This document shows, one piece after another, positions 23,052-32,372 of a DNA stretch of 64,000 nucleotides. The DNA comes from CAG-170 sp937967235 (GTDB lineage: Bacteria > Bacillota > Clostridia > Oscillospirales > Oscillospiraceae): positions 1 through 64,000 of the forward strand of contig CALCJW010000192.1 of NCBI GenBank assembly GCA_937967235.1, read 5' to 3'. Both the position numbers and the translations under genes were made by a program. The notes beneath the pieces are model-generated. The model was given only the letters and a program-made list of their open reading frames with translations, had not been told where the DNA came from and ran no database searches. Positions within the stretch are counted from its first letter, which is position 1. Each line of letters opens with the position of its first letter.

Positions 23052-26000
23052 AGGACAGTTGGCCCTCCTCGAAGATTTCATCCTTGATAACGCCCATCAG
23101 AACAGGCTTGATGTTGTTCGTGAGCAGTTCAAGTACAGCCTTCTCGGACATGCCACCGCCAGAGCCACCAGAAACGACCACAGAGCCATTGCCGACGATC
23201 TCCAGGATGACTCTCTTGTTGATCTCTTTCGTAGCGTCTGTGCTTTCCTGGGCCGCTGGCTGGGCATTCGGCTGAACATTCAGCGGTGCAGCCTCGGCAG
23301 CAACGGGGGCATTGGAGGCCGGAAGCGCGACCGTCGATACTCCAGGAAGGCCAGTGTAGGCGGCGTTAATTGCCTCCAGATCGGAGTTCTTGCCAGACAC
23401 GATGTCTGCAACCTTGCCCAGCACGGAATCGAAGAGCGATTCGCCCGGGCCAGGTTCAGGAGCATCAACAGTAACACCCGTGAGCGCCTGCAAAAACTGG
23501 TCAAATTTTTTCTCATTTGATGTATCGGATGCAGGCTCCATGCCATTCAAAGCATCGACGATTTTGTCTGTTTCCTCGGTCGGGAAGACGGTGCTCCCCT
23601 GCTTGCCGACGATCAGCTCCGGGCCATTCTCACCGGCCACGAACACATCTTCAGCGTCCGTCGTGCCTCCAGCATGGCCGGGAACAGTCGTTGTGGTAGA
23701 CGTGGTAACAGAGGGCGTAGAGCCGTTCTGCAAGGCCAGAGCCACAGATGCGGCCACGTCCTTTGCGGCGGCTACGGCGTCCTTCTTGCCGTCTTTGAGC
23801 TTCTGGACATACTCGGCAATGGTGTCCTTCGCGGCCTTCCCTGCCTCGTCGGAGAGGTTGAGAGAGTCCACCGTGCCTTCCATTTTCTTCTGGAAGTCGT
23901 CGAGCTGGTTCTCGTAGTCCGTTACCCAGTCGGCGGTTGCCTGAGCCGCCGCATCCTGCTTGGCGGTGACGTCGGCCAGGGTGTCGGCCAGCTTTGCCAC
24001 AGCGTCCTTGTTGCCGCTGTTGATCGACTTGACCATGCTTGCGGCAAGACCAGCGGCCTGTTCGCTGCCGTCCTGGACGTAGGACATCAGAGCCTTGTAG
24101 TTCTCCTCGGTGATGCCCAGATCGTCCGCGGAGGTGGCTTTCAGCGTTTCAATGTTGGCGGTGTAGGTGTTCCAGTAGTTGAGCTGCGAGTCGAGAGCTG
24201 CCTGTGCGTTGGAAACGCTCGCGTTCAGGTAGTCGCTCGACTTCGTGGACGCCTGATCGAAGAGATCGAACTGGCCCTCGAAGCTATCCTTTGCCGCCTG
24301 GTATGCGTCGTCGTATGCCTGACAGAGCTTTTCCACATCAGAACGCACATCGCTGTACGCCTGGGAAATGGCCTCGCCATAGGTAGCGCCTTCCTCTGCG
24401 GCGGCCTTCGCAGCATCAGCGGCGGCGGTGTAGCCCTCCTCGATCTCCTCGATCTTCTTGCCGGTTTCGTCGTAGGCATCCTGTAACTTGGCCTGTTTGT
24501 CCAGAACCTCTTGCAAAGCATCAGCAGCAGCGTCGGCGTTGGCCGCCTGCTCCGACCACTGTGCAGAGATCGTAGACATCCCGGTCGGGTCTTGTGCGTA
24601 GAGATCGGCGATGTAGTCCTGGTAGACCTTCTGCGCATCGTTGGCCCGCTGCTGGGCGGCTGTGACTTCATCCTGAACCTTTGCGAGCTCCCCCTGCTCC
24701 TGAGCCTGCTGCTTAATGAGATCGACGTACTCCTGGTACTTCTCGTTGTAGGCTTCCTGCTTTGCCTGTTCCTGAGCCATCTGCTTGATGTAGGCGAGGC
24801 TCTTGTCCTGGTTTTCGGTCAGGTCTTCGTAGGTCATGTTCAGGCCGTCGATGCTACCGTTCAGCTCGTCGAGAATGGCCTGCATTTCCTGCTGCTTCCC
24901 TGCCGCCTCCCCGGTAGAGCTTGCCAGCTCAGACAGGCGGGCGATCAGCGCGAGGTTTTCCAGCTTGTTCTTATGCACAGACTCCGTGTTGTTGTCCAGC
25001 TCGTCCATCAGGGAGTTGTGCTTGTCGATCAGGTTGTCGCACTCAGAAATGAGATCACCGACGGACTGCCCGTTGCTGTTCAGAGACTCAGACAGGGTGT
25101 CGATGCGGTACTTCAAAGAGGACGCCTGATCGGACGTGTCGCCGTAGGTATCGCAGGCGATCTGGTACTGTTCCTCCAGCGATTCCAGCTCTTTCTGCTG
25201 CTCAGCAGTTACGGCGGTCATGGACTGCGTTTCCTTGTAGGTGTCCTCGTACTTGTTGCCCAGCATGGTGACGGCAGCAGTTATCGCCGTGACGCCAGCC
25301 GCCACGCCGAGCAGCACCGGCAGATACGGAACCAGCGGAGCGAAGAACCCGGCTTGAATCACCTTTGCGGCAGACATCGCCGCGGACAGACCGGCCACGC
25401 CAACGGCCACCGTGCCCAGGCCGGTGCCGATCGCGGTCAGGGCCTTCACGACGTTCGGGTGCTCAGTGAGGAAGTCCCCAACCTGTCCCCAGAGGTCGGC
25501 CAGCTCAGCCGACGTATCATGGATAGCAGGCTCCAGAACTTGAGTGAAGGCAACATTCATTTTGTTGTTGGACTTCTCCCACTTCTCGCTCAGACTCTCG
25601 CCAGCCTCAGCGGTTTTCTCCAGCGTGCCCACGGCAGCGTCCAGAGATCCCGTCAGGGTGTCGGTCGTGATTGCGCCGTCGCGGATAGCCCGCGCAAAGT
25701 CAACGCCCACTTTGCTGCCGAAAATCTCAACGGCCTCCGTGGTCGCCTCGGAGCTGTCCTTCATGTTGGCGATCTCGGTTATTGTGTTCTGCAAAGCCGT
25801 CTGTGCATCCAGGCCATCAGAAGCAAACTTCTTGACAGCAGTGCGCATGGCGGTGATTGTAGAGGTCCCCTCGACGCCGTAGAGCTCCATCTGAGCCAGC
25901 AGGCCGATCGCGTTCTCCAGCGACAGACCCAGCTCCTGCAAGGACGATGCGCCCGTAATCAGGGTATTGCTCAGAGTGGTAACGGACAAGCCAGAAATTT

Positions 26001-27267
26001 GTCCGGCATAGGCCAGATCGTCGAGAACATTCGGCAGCTTGGATGCGTCCACGTTCCATTTGTTCATCACCTTGGTAACAAGCTGAACGGAACCAACGAC
26101 ATCCTGGCCGGTAATGTCCGCGAAGTCTAGGAACTGGCCCGTAACCTCAGAAAGCGTATCGCCGGTGTAGCCTAGGCGGGTGTTGATCTCGCCGACGGCA
26201 CCGGCCACGCTGTCAAGGGCGTCGTCGTTGCCAGAGTAGGCTTTCAGCATACTCGCGCCCAAGCTGTCCAACGCCTCGCCCGTCGCACCGGTGGCGTTGA
26301 CGACGATCTTCTCGGCGTTGCTGTAACTGTCGGTCAGCTCGTAAACCGAGGATGTGATCTCCTTGATTGTGGCCGTGATGCCCGCCGTAGTGAGGGCCTG
26401 AGCGATCGTTTCGACAGCATCAGCACCAGTCTTTCCGGCGTCTTCGGCCTCGTCGCTGGCCTTTTGGGTAGCCTTAGACAGCGTGTCGGTTGCGTCGCTG
26501 GCCTTACCGTTGGCTTCCGCCAGGGTCTCCGCTGCATGGCCTGCCTGTTCAGCCGCAGCCTCCAGCTTGTCGAGGTCTTCCGTGCCGGACGACAAAACAG
26601 CCTGGTAATTCTGCATCGCAGCATCGGCGTCGCTCTGGGCTTTTGCAAGCTCTTTGAGGGCGTCTGCTGCTGCGGTGCTGGCCTCCTCCAGCTCCTTTTT
26701 GGTTTCAGCCGAAACCTTTTCGTTCTGCATGAGGTCTTCGAGCTGATCGCCGGTCTTCTTGACGGCAGCGGTCAGATCGTTATGAATTCCGGCTGCGGCC
26801 TCCACGGACTCGGACAGCTCATCGGAGGACTTCTCGCAGAGAGCCATCATGTCGTTTAGGTCGTTCAGGGCAGCGGTGGATTTCAGCCCCATGTCCACCA
26901 GCTCTTTGGTGGAATAAGACGCCTCCAGCATTGCCTTGTCATAGCCACCGACGGCGTTCGTCCAGTAGTCGGCCTTCTCCGCGGCCTCGTCTGCTGCCGC
27001 ACCGTACCGATCGAGGGACTCCGCGAGCTCGTCTGCCGCAGAGCCCGCGCCGCTGACCGCCCCTTCGATGCTGCCGATCGAGGAAGCAACGCCATCAGCG
27101 GCAGCAGCTACATTGGAAGCCGAGGACGAAATGCCGTCCAGGGCCGCGCTTGCTGCATCACCCGCAGACTCCCACTTGCTCAGCATGGACTCGCCGTTGT
27201 TGGCGATGTCAGCCATCTTCTGACTCATCTGGTCGATGAGCTGAAATCTTGCGGTCAAGTTTGCCAT
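23041..27267 (-). CDS. Tape measure protein
   Basis: A 1408-residue protein, the longest gene in the window. It is mostly alpha-helical with long Ala/Glu/Lys coiled coils, a TP901-type core at about 310-560 (AFTTAGITATIKE-like helices, SLENAIGLLAQMELYG), a hydrophobic membrane-active stretch at about 645-705, and a flexible C-terminal part. It sets tail length and enters the cell at injection. The ATG at 27267 lies 8 bp after the end of the frameshifted chaperone. Confidence 0.92.
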   Translation of the reverse strand: MANLTARFQLIDQMSQKMADIANNGESMLSKWESAGDAASAALDGISSSASNVAAAADGVASSIGSIEGAVSGAGSAADELAESLDRYGAAADEAAEKADYWTNAVGGYDKAMLEASYSTKELVDMGLKSTAALNDLNDMMALCEKSSDELSESVEAAAGIHNDLTAAVKKTGDQLEDLMQNEKVSAETKKELEEASTAAADALKELAKAQSDADAAMQNYQAVLSSGTEDLDKLEAAAEQAGHAAETLAEANGKASDATDTLSKATQKASDEAEDAGKTGADAVETIAQALTTAGITATIKEITSSVYELTDSYSNAEKIVVNATGATGEALDSLGASMLKAYSGNDDALDSVAGAVGEINTRLGYTGDTLSEVTGQFLDFADITGQDVVGSVQLVTKVMNKWNVDASKLPNVLDDLAYAGQISGLSVTTLSNTLITGASSLQELGLSLENAIGLLAQMELYGVEGTSTITAMRTAVKKFASDGLDAQTALQNTITEIANMKDSSEATTEAVEIFGSKVGVDFARAIRDGAITTDTLTGSLDAAVGTLEKTAEAGESLSEKWEKSNNKMNVAFTQVLEPAIHDTSAELADLWGQVGDFLTEHPNVVKALTAIGTGLGTVAVGVAGLSAAMSAAKVIQAGFFAPLVPYLPVLLGVAAGVTAITAAVTMLGNKYEDTYKETQSMTAVTAEQQKELESLEEQYQIACDTYGDTSDQASSLKYRIDTLSESLNSNGQSVGDLISECDNLIDKHNSLMDELDNNTESVHKNKLENLALIARLSELASSTGEAAGKQQEMQAILDELNGSIDGLNMTYEDLTENQDKSLAYIKQMAQEQAKQEAYNEKYQEYVDLIKQQAQEQGELAKVQDEVTAAQQRANDAQKVYQDYIADLYAQDPTGMSTISAQWSEQAANADAAADALQEVLDKQAKLQDAYDETGKKIEEIEEGYTAAADAAKAAAEEGATYGEAISQAYSDVRSDVEKLCQAYDDAYQAAKDSFEGQFDLFDQASTKSSDYLNASVSNAQAALDSQLNYWNTYTANIETLKATSADDLGITEENYKALMSYVQDGSEQAAGLAASMVKSINSGNKDAVAKLADTLADVTAKQDAAAQATADWVTDYENQLDDFQKKMEGTVDSLNLSDEAGKAAKDTIAEYVQKLKDGKKDAVAAAKDVAASVALALQNGSTPSVTTSTTTTVPGHAGGTTDAEDVFVAGENGPELIVGKQGSTVFPTEETDKIVDALNGMEPASDTSNEKKFDQFLQALTGVTVDAPEPGPGESLFDSVLGKVADIVSGKNSDLEAINAAYTGLPGVSTVALPASNAPVAAEAAPLNVQPNAQPAAQESTDATKEINKRVILEIVGNGSVVVSGGSGGGMSEKAVLELLTNNIKPVLMGVIKDEIFEEGQLSYDY

Positions 27268-27274
27268 TTAGTCC

Positions 27275-27930
27275 TCACCTCCTCATATTTCTTTGAGCCT
27301 CCGCTACGATCTTCGCCTGCTTGCGTTCATCATCAACAACAAGCTCAGAAGCGATGTAGAAGAGTTTCGTCTTCCGCGGCATGGCGTCGTACTCTTCCGG
27401 GTGCAGCCCGTGTCGCTGCCATAGGGTGTGCGCCCAGTAGCCGTCCGAGCCCGCCGCGCAGATCAGTTTTTTGCGGCTTTCAGATCGTCTTCATCCGGGG
27501 CGTCGATCATGCCGAGAATCTGCATGACGTTCCGAGTGACGTAATCATAATCGCCCGGTTTGCTGAACACCAGCAGCGGCATATCGGTGATGTCCACGCA
27601 GTTGTAGAACTTCATCAGCTCCGGGTCGTCCAGCTTCGGGTACTGGAGGGACTTCACGACGATATGGCGCAGGGCGCGGGCATTGTCGCGCTCGGTCTTC
27701 CAGACGACCTCGCCGCCGTTCACGAGGGGATTGCCCTTCTTGTCGGTGGCGAGGCTGCGGCGACGGTAGTTTTCGTTGATCTGGGTGATCTCCTGCTGAG
27801 TCAGGATTTTGGCCTCGAAGTTGATGGGGTTGCCGTCGTCGTCCTTGAAGGACTCCGGGCCGGTAAAGGTGATGATCTCCTGCTGAACAGGACGCATAAA
27901 GTATTTCAGGCTCTTGTTTTCGGTCGCCAT
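27275..27930 (-). CDS. Tail chaperone G-T fusion made by -1 frameshift
   Basis: Reading to the slippery site and then in the -1 frame adds 63 residues (from CTG at 27466: LICAAGSDGYWAHTLWQRHG to AQRNMRR) before TGA at 27275-27277, giving 218 residues. The extension ends just before the tape measure start, the classical gpG/gpGT layout in which the T part binds tape measure and tube. The extension is not preceded by a start codon or ribosome binding site of its own. Inferred from the conserved architecture; not proven. Confidence 0.8.
27463..27930 (-). CDS. XkdN-like tail assembly chaperone
   Basis: A 155-residue protein starting MATENKSLKYFMRPVQQEII. Features of the XkdN family: EAKILTQQEITQINENYRRR, YPKLDDPELMKFY, GDYDYVTRNVMQILG. 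It is the zero-frame (G-like) product; ATG at 27930 has GGAGG 8 nt upstream. It ends in AAK-AAN-TGA at the slippery heptamer. Confidence 0.85.
   Translation of the reverse strand: MATENKSLKYFMRPVQQEIITFTGPESFKDDDGNPINFEAKILTQQEITQINENYRRRSLATDKKGNPLVNGGEVVWKTERDNARALRHIVVKSLQYPKLDDPELMKFYNCVDITDMPLLVFSKPGDYDYVTRNVMQILGMIDAPDEDDLKAAKN
27466..27472 (-). promoter_or_regulatory. Slippery heptamer A AAA AAC
   Basis: On the minus strand the zero frame reads GCA AAA AAC TGA, so A-AAA-AAC is in exact register for -1 tandem slippage, directly before the stop of the XkdN-like gene and with an open -1 frame of 63 codons. Confidence 0.85.
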
Positions 27931-27946
27931 AGTAAAATCCTCCATA

Positions 27947-27996
27947 AAAAGAAAAGCCTGCTCTTTTCCACAGATGCGGTCAAAAGAGCGGGCTTT
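27947..27996 (-). terminator. Internal terminator between tube and chaperone genes
   Basis: Stem AAAGCCYGCTCTTTT/AAAAGAGCRGGCTTT (27952-27967 with 27982-27996, one mismatch) followed on the minus strand by a T-rich run (TCTTTTTAT). It would lower transcription after the tube gene. Confidence 0.7.
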
Positions 27997-28054
27997 GATG
28001 GTGTATTCAGAATCTCAGTGATGAAAACAGCCCATTTTCACCACTGTCGCGGCC

Positions 28055-28483
28055 TTACAGGAAGTCGCGTGCGTTAAAAGTCAGGTTGTCGGTAACGACG
28101 TCGCCGCCGCTGTCCAGAGCGGTGAGGGGCATTGCGCCGGTCGGCACACAACCGACGAAGGTGCAAACATCGTTCTGGCACTTGTCGAAAAAGTCGGAGT
28201 CCGGGTCATTCATGATGCCCTGGATAGTCAGCTCCGGGGTCTTGTGGGTGGCCTGGTACTTCTTAATCATGTCCTTAATCCAGGGCGTAGAGCGGTGCTC
28301 AGACAGGGACACGGTGATGTTGTAGCCCAGCCAGCGGGTGCTGTTGGAATAATCACCGAGCTGCTTGCCGCTCCAGGTGTCCGGGGTGAAGGTTCCGGTC
28401 GCGGAAACGGAGTCCGCAACCTCGATGCCGTCAATGACGATCTTGCCCATGCGAATATTGATCGGGCGGGTATTGAAGTCCAT
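28055..28483 (-). CDS. Tail tube protein (XkdM-like)
   Basis: A 142-residue protein starting MDFNTRPINIRMGKIVIDGI. Family length and pattern of XkdM/DUF2001 tube proteins (DTWSGKQLGDYSNSTRWLGY, CTFVGCVPTGAMPL). It stacks in hexameric rings inside the sheath. It follows the sheath gene and is followed by a terminator. Confidence 0.85.
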   Translation of the reverse strand: MDFNTRPINIRMGKIVIDGIEVADSVSATGTFTPDTWSGKQLGDYSNSTRWLGYNITVSLSEHRSTPWIKDMIKKYQATHKTPELTIQGIMNDPDSDFFDKCQNDVCTFVGCVPTGAMPLTALDSGGDVVTDNLTFNARDFL

Positions 28484-28503
28484 ATTTTAGCTCCTTTCTC
28501 CCA

Positions 28504-29847
28504 TCAGCGGGTATGGGTGGTAAAGAACAGCTTCTCCGCGCTGTCAACGGGTTTCAGGTTGACGTTGAAATAGGTCTTGTCGCCGTAGGACGCATCACGA
28601 TCGACGAGGAAGTCGTTGTCGTAGTCCACATCGGTGATCGCACCAGCTTCCGCAAACTGTTTCAGGATGGACTTTCCGACGCCCTCCATGATGTCCCAAC
28701 CGTCGCTGTCGTTCGCATACTTATTGGGCGGGAAGTTCAGCTGAATGGACTCCTGGAACGTGTCCATAACACGGACGACGCGGTTCTTGCGATAGGTTTC
28801 ATCCTTGGGCTGCTTGAAGCTCGTAAGGGAGTTGATGTCGTATTCCACAATAACCTTGTTTTCCTCGGAAATGGAGAAAGCAAAGTGGCCTTTGTTGATC
28901 GCGTCCACATACTCCTCATGCGTCAGGGCGTCCACCAGATCGGTTGCGCCATCAACTGCATCGTAGGTCAGGGACTCCACATAAGATGCGCCAGCGGACG
29001 CGCCAGCCACCCATGCGGTTGCCTCGGCTGCGGACAGCTTGTCGTCGTCGATTGCATAGCCGTTCTTAATGGAAATGATGCCCTCGTAGTCTGCCGGGAA
29101 GTCCGGGACAACGGCCTGCACGCCGCGGCCCATGCTCTCGCGCAGATACTTGATCTTGGTCTTGATCGCCGCCTTCATACTGCTGTCGGTAACGGGCATT
29201 GCCACGGTGTTGAACTTGACCTTCTCCCAAGTGTCCATAAAAGTGGTGAGATCGTCGTTCTGGGCCGTAGCATCAGTGCCGCCGGTGAGGTTCATCGCGG
29301 CAATGGCGGCCAGTGCGCCAGAGCCGGTGAAGGTGACGTACTCGCAGTCCTGCGCGATCAGATCATCCACAGTGGACAGACCCTCGTAATAGGCCACGGT
29401 GTTGCCAGCCAGACTCACGGTAACGTCGAAACCGCCCACCGGATTTGCGGCGACGGTGACGGTCAGCGCGTTGCCGCGGGTGCCACCATGCTTTGCTGTC
29501 GCAGTCAAGTTCGGCTCCAATTCGTTCTTTGCGACCGCTTTAGTTCCTTCCTTCGGAATGTAAACCAGAACCTTGCTGGCGTTTTTGAATGCCTCACGAA
29601 TGAGAAGCATCTGCCGGTTGGGGTCGCTGTCGTAGACGCTGTAACCCAGCTTGGCGTATGCAGCATCCGGGCCCGCATTCGTCAGTTCGATGTAGGAACC
29701 GGCGGGGCCGTAGGAGGGCTTCAGCAGCGGGATAATCGCAGTACCACGCTCGCTGGTGCCGACGGTATCGCTGCGAGTGCTTTCAAAGTTCATGTAAGTG
29801 CCCGGACGCACCTTGCCTGCCAGCTTATCAAACTTGCCACCAGCCAT
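28504..29847 (-). CDS. Tail sheath protein (XkdK-like)
   Basis: A 447-residue contractile sheath protein starting MAGGKFDKLAGKVRPGTYMN. Signature segments: GTAIIPLLKPSYGPAGSY, YDINSLTSFKQPKDETYRKN, RVMDTFQESIQLNF and the C-terminal VNLKPVDSAEKLFF strand. Shows that the phage is of myovirus type. Confidence 0.93.
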   Translation of the reverse strand: MAGGKFDKLAGKVRPGTYMNFESTRSDTVGTSERGTAIIPLLKPSYGPAGSYIELTNAGPDAAYAKLGYSVYDSDPNRQMLLIREAFKNASKVLVYIPKEGTKAVAKNELEPNLTATAKHGGTRGNALTVTVAANPVGGFDVTVSLAGNTVAYYEGLSTVDDLIAQDCEYVTFTGSGALAAIAAMNLTGGTDATAQNDDLTTFMDTWEKVKFNTVAMPVTDSSMKAAIKTKIKYLRESMGRGVQAVVPDFPADYEGIISIKNGYAIDDDKLSAAEATAWVAGASAGASYVESLTYDAVDGATDLVDALTHEEYVDAINKGHFAFSISEENKVIVEYDINSLTSFKQPKDETYRKNRVVRVMDTFQESIQLNFPPNKYANDSDGWDIMEGVGKSILKQFAEAGAITDVDYDNDFLVDRDASYGDKTYFNVNLKPVDSAEKLFFTTHTR

Positions 29848-30035
29848 TATTTAGCCTCCTTCACACGCCACGCATCAATGCGGGACTGAATTTCTTCCTT
29901 GGTGTACTCACCGTCCGGGAGATCAGTAGTCGCGCCAACAAAAGTGACGAGAGAAACGCCAAAGACCGCACGGCAGTTGTTGCGCAGGGACTCCAGCGGA
30001 TATTTCACCGCGGCCTGCTTTACTTTAGTAGCCAT
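29847..30035 (-). CDS. Small protein before the sheath gene
   Basis: A 62-residue protein starting MATKVKQAAVKYPLESLRNN. It overlaps the sheath start by 1 bp. The middle is hydrophobic (VFGVSLVTFVGATTDLPDG) and the end acidic/basic (YTKEEIQSRIDAWRVKEAK). This small gene is a regular member of PBSX-type clusters; role unknown. Confidence 0.65.
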   Translation of the reverse strand: MATKVKQAAVKYPLESLRNNCRAVFGVSLVTFVGATTDLPDGEYTKEEIQSRIDAWRVKEAK

Positions 30036-30050
30036 ATAATACCTCCAGTA

Positions 30051-30566
30051 TTACTTTGAGCCTTTCGGCTCCTGCCCTGCAAAAGCAGGGTTGGAATAGC
30101 TCACAGTGCAAAATCTCACGGCTGCACTGTACGCCGTTTCGATGCTGCGGGCAGCACATTTGTCAGACTCGATCAAGAACGGCTTTCTTGCCGTCCAGTC
30201 AATTTCTAACTGCACTGCGCCTTCATCAACAGCCCTCAAAGTGGGGTCTCGGACATGGATGTATTTTCCTGTCGGCTTGCCGGTTTCGTCGATCAATGGG
30301 ACTCTGTTCCGACGCTCCAGCAGCGCGCTCATTGCTGCATAGCCCAGCTCGTAGGCTTCCTCTTTCGTCTTGTGGAAGAACTTTACGAACAGAGAAAAAT
30401 CCAGAGCATAGGTGCCGAACGTATCGCCGCTACTGCCGATCTCGGGCCGCGGGAAGTACACCGCCGGAACGCAAAATTGCTCCGGCACATTCTTGTAGTA
30501 CGGAGCAGGGTTCCCACTGTGAATTGTCAGAAAGCTCATGATGCTCGCTAAATCCTGTTCAAGCAT
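30051..30566 (-). CDS. Tail terminator/completion protein (DUF6838-like)
   Basis: A 171-residue protein starting MLEQDLASIMSFLTIHSGNP. The pattern FCVPAVYFPRPEI and FVKFFHKTKEEAYELGYAAM corresponds to the minor tail/terminator protein of PBSX-like phages, encoded between the gp10-like and sheath genes. Confidence 0.65.
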   Translation of the reverse strand: MLEQDLASIMSFLTIHSGNPAPYYKNVPEQFCVPAVYFPRPEIGSSGDTFGTYALDFSLFVKFFHKTKEEAYELGYAAMSALLERRNRVPLIDETGKPTGKYIHVRDPTLRAVDEGAVQLEIDWTARKPFLIESDKCAARSIETAYSAAVRFCTVSYSNPAFAGQEPKGSK

Positions 30567-30663
30567 GGAACTCCTCCTTTTTGTGTGTTTCGTTCTGCCG
30601 AACAGCCTTCAAAATCAGTTGCTTACAAAATGAAATCAACCCTCCGAGGTTGAAAAGTTCAAC

Positions 30664-31179
30664 TCATTCAAAATAGTTGTCCATCCAGTCTTGGAGCTTT
30701 GCATCCAGCAGATCAGGAAGCATCTTGTCCAGGATGCGCAATGCGCTCTCCCAGTAGTGCTTGCCCTCTACCCAGTGCTGCTTCAAGACCATGCCGCCTT
30801 TCGCGGACGGGTCATAAACAAACCGTCCGTCCCCCTGCCAGTAGCCGGGGACAAAGCGGCATTTGACGCCTTTCGGGTTTGTCCAGTGGCCGTCATTGAC
30901 GTATGACGCATATTCGACATTGGTGCCCACTTCCAATGTCAGATCGCCCTCGGTGAGCTCCCAGATGTTCCCTTGGGAGCCTTTCTCGAATGACGCGAGC
31001 AGTTGGCGGGTGTCCATGACCTTCCGCCGGATGATCTCGTCCTGGAGGACTCTCAGGAACTCGTTACCCAGGCCCTCCAGAAAGAGCTCCATTTCGTGCC
31101 GAAAGTCGCCGGACGCGGCCTGTCCGATGCGGGAAAAGAACTCCCGAAATGCGGAGACGTCAACATCAACCGTCGCCAT
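30664..31179 (-). CDS. HK97 gp10-like head-tail protein
   Basis: A 171-residue protein starting MATVDVDVSAFREFFSRIGQ. Contains the gp10 signature (GTNVEYASYVNDGHWTNPKG; then KHYWESALRIL). It helps finish the neck or tail. Start overlaps the upstream gene stop by 1 bp. Confidence 0.8.
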   Translation of the reverse strand: MATVDVDVSAFREFFSRIGQAASGDFRHEMELFLEGLGNEFLRVLQDEIIRRKVMDTRQLLASFEKGSQGNIWELTEGDLTLEVGTNVEYASYVNDGHWTNPKGVKCRFVPGYWQGDGRFVYDPSAKGGMVLKQHWVEGKHYWESALRILDKMLPDLLDAKLQDWMDNYFE

Positions 31180-31544
31180 CAGAGATACCTCTGTGTGCCC
31201 TTCGCCACGACGTAGACGAAGAGGTGGTGGCCGTGGATGTCGTGTGGGATCTCCGCGATATACTCGCAGCCGTTCTTCCTGTCCACGATCTTGTCGTTGA
31301 GTCTCACGTCGGTGCCGGTGGGCAGGGCCAGCTTGATGCGAGACTCTTTGATGTTGGCCGGGGCGGTCTGCGAAATGGATGTGCTCTCGCTCTTAACCGC
31401 GAAATGGCAGGCCACAGAGAGCACGTCCGGCTCCTTTGGATAGGAGAAGGAAGGCTGCTCGGTCAAGCCGTAGCCGGGGGATTCGTCGCCTTTCTGTGCG
31501 TGGTAGATGTCGCACAAATCGTTCAGGTAGTCTTCAAACGCCAT
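31179..31544 (-). CDS. Head closure protein (XkdH-like)
   Basis: A 121-residue protein starting MAFEDYLNDLCDIYHAQKGD. Layout and location (IKLALPTGTDVRLNDKIVDR; then EYIAEIPHDIHGHHLFVYV) match the small stopper/head-closure proteins of PBSX-like phages. Confidence 0.7.
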   Translation of the reverse strand: MAFEDYLNDLCDIYHAQKGDESPGYGLTEQPSFSYPKEPDVLSVACHFAVKSESTSISQTAPANIKESRIKLALPTGTDVRLNDKIVDRKNGCEYIAEIPHDIHGHHLFVYVVAKGTQRYL

Positions 31545-31556
31545 GCTGGGCCCTCC

Positions 31557-31946
31557 TCACAGTACACGCATACGCATGGTAACAGTTCCGTTTGCTGCCG
31601 TGACGACATAATCATCCAGCAGGGCGGCCAGATCGAGATCGGTAACTTCGATGTCGGAGTGATCTGCCGAGTAGCTGTAATCGTCGAATGTTTCGGATTT
31701 CAGCACCTTGGAGGAGGTCAGAGCGGCGTTGTGGGCATAGGCCTCGGCCAGCAAGATGCATGCCGTCCGCACGCCCTCCGGCAGCTCTGCCATTTCCTCC
31801 AGGCCCTTGTTATGGGTGTAGGTGATGATGTACTGCTCTGCCCTGGAAATGTCCACACTCAACTTTGCATCGCTGCGTTTGAGCACTTCCGGGGTTTCGG
31901 AGTAATCACGCACCTGCTGCGGGGTTATCCAGGGGCGTTTCGGCAT
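31557..31946 (-). CDS. Head-tail connector (YqbG/DUF3199-like)
   Basis: A 129-residue mostly helical protein starting MPKRPWITPQQVRDYSETPE; SRAEQYIITYTHNKG and VRTACILLAEAYAHNAA follow the DUF3199 adaptor pattern. Lies between capsid-side and closure genes. Confidence 0.75.
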   Translation of the reverse strand: MPKRPWITPQQVRDYSETPEVLKRSDAKLSVDISRAEQYIITYTHNKGLEEMAELPEGVRTACILLAEAYAHNAALTSSKVLKSETFDDYSYSADHSDIEVTDLDLAALLDDYVVTAANGTVTMRMRVL

Positions 31947-31949
31947 GGC

Positions 31950-32351
31950 TTAGTCCTCCCCGAAGTCGGGCTGTGCATCATCCGCCGCCGGGACGGTGAC
32001 GGTTTCTGCGGTAATGGCGGCCACAAGGTCGTCCTTCTTCATGCCCTTGGTAACATCTACACCCAGATCACCGGCCAGCTTTTTCAGGTCTGTAATGGAC
32101 AGGCTGTCCAGATAGCCCTTGTCGAAGTGCGCCGGAATAGAGCCCTCCTCTGCCTCCTCGCCTGCCGCTGTCAGCAGAGCGGAGTCAGCCTTTGCTTCGT
32201 CCTCCTCGACATCGATCAGATCAAAATAACCGCTGCGCACAGCAGCGGTCGCAATGTCCTTATCGTGGGTGTAGACGTTCGGCTCTTCCCTGGTTGCATT
32301 GACGATGCCGGTATAGGACATCGCCTTTTTCAGCTTGATGTGATACAGCAT
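31950..32351 (-). CDS. Small structural protein with Rho_N/SAP-like motif
   Basis: A 133-residue acidic protein starting MLYHIKLKKAMSYTG. The C-terminal part (YLDSLSITDLKKLAGDLGVD, then KGMKKDDLVAAI) is a Rho N-terminal/LEM-like helix-extension-helix found in many phage proteins encoded next to the capsid gene. Possible head decoration or DNA contact; not proven. Confidence 0.65.
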   Translation of the reverse strand: MLYHIKLKKAMSYTGIVNATREEPNVYTHDKDIATAAVRSGYFDLIDVEEDEAKADSALLTAAGEEAEEGSIPAHFDKGYLDSLSITDLKKLAGDLGVDVTKGMKKDDLVAAITAETVTVPAADDAQPDFGED

Positions 32352-32372
32352 ACTTCTCTCTGCCTTTCTGCC

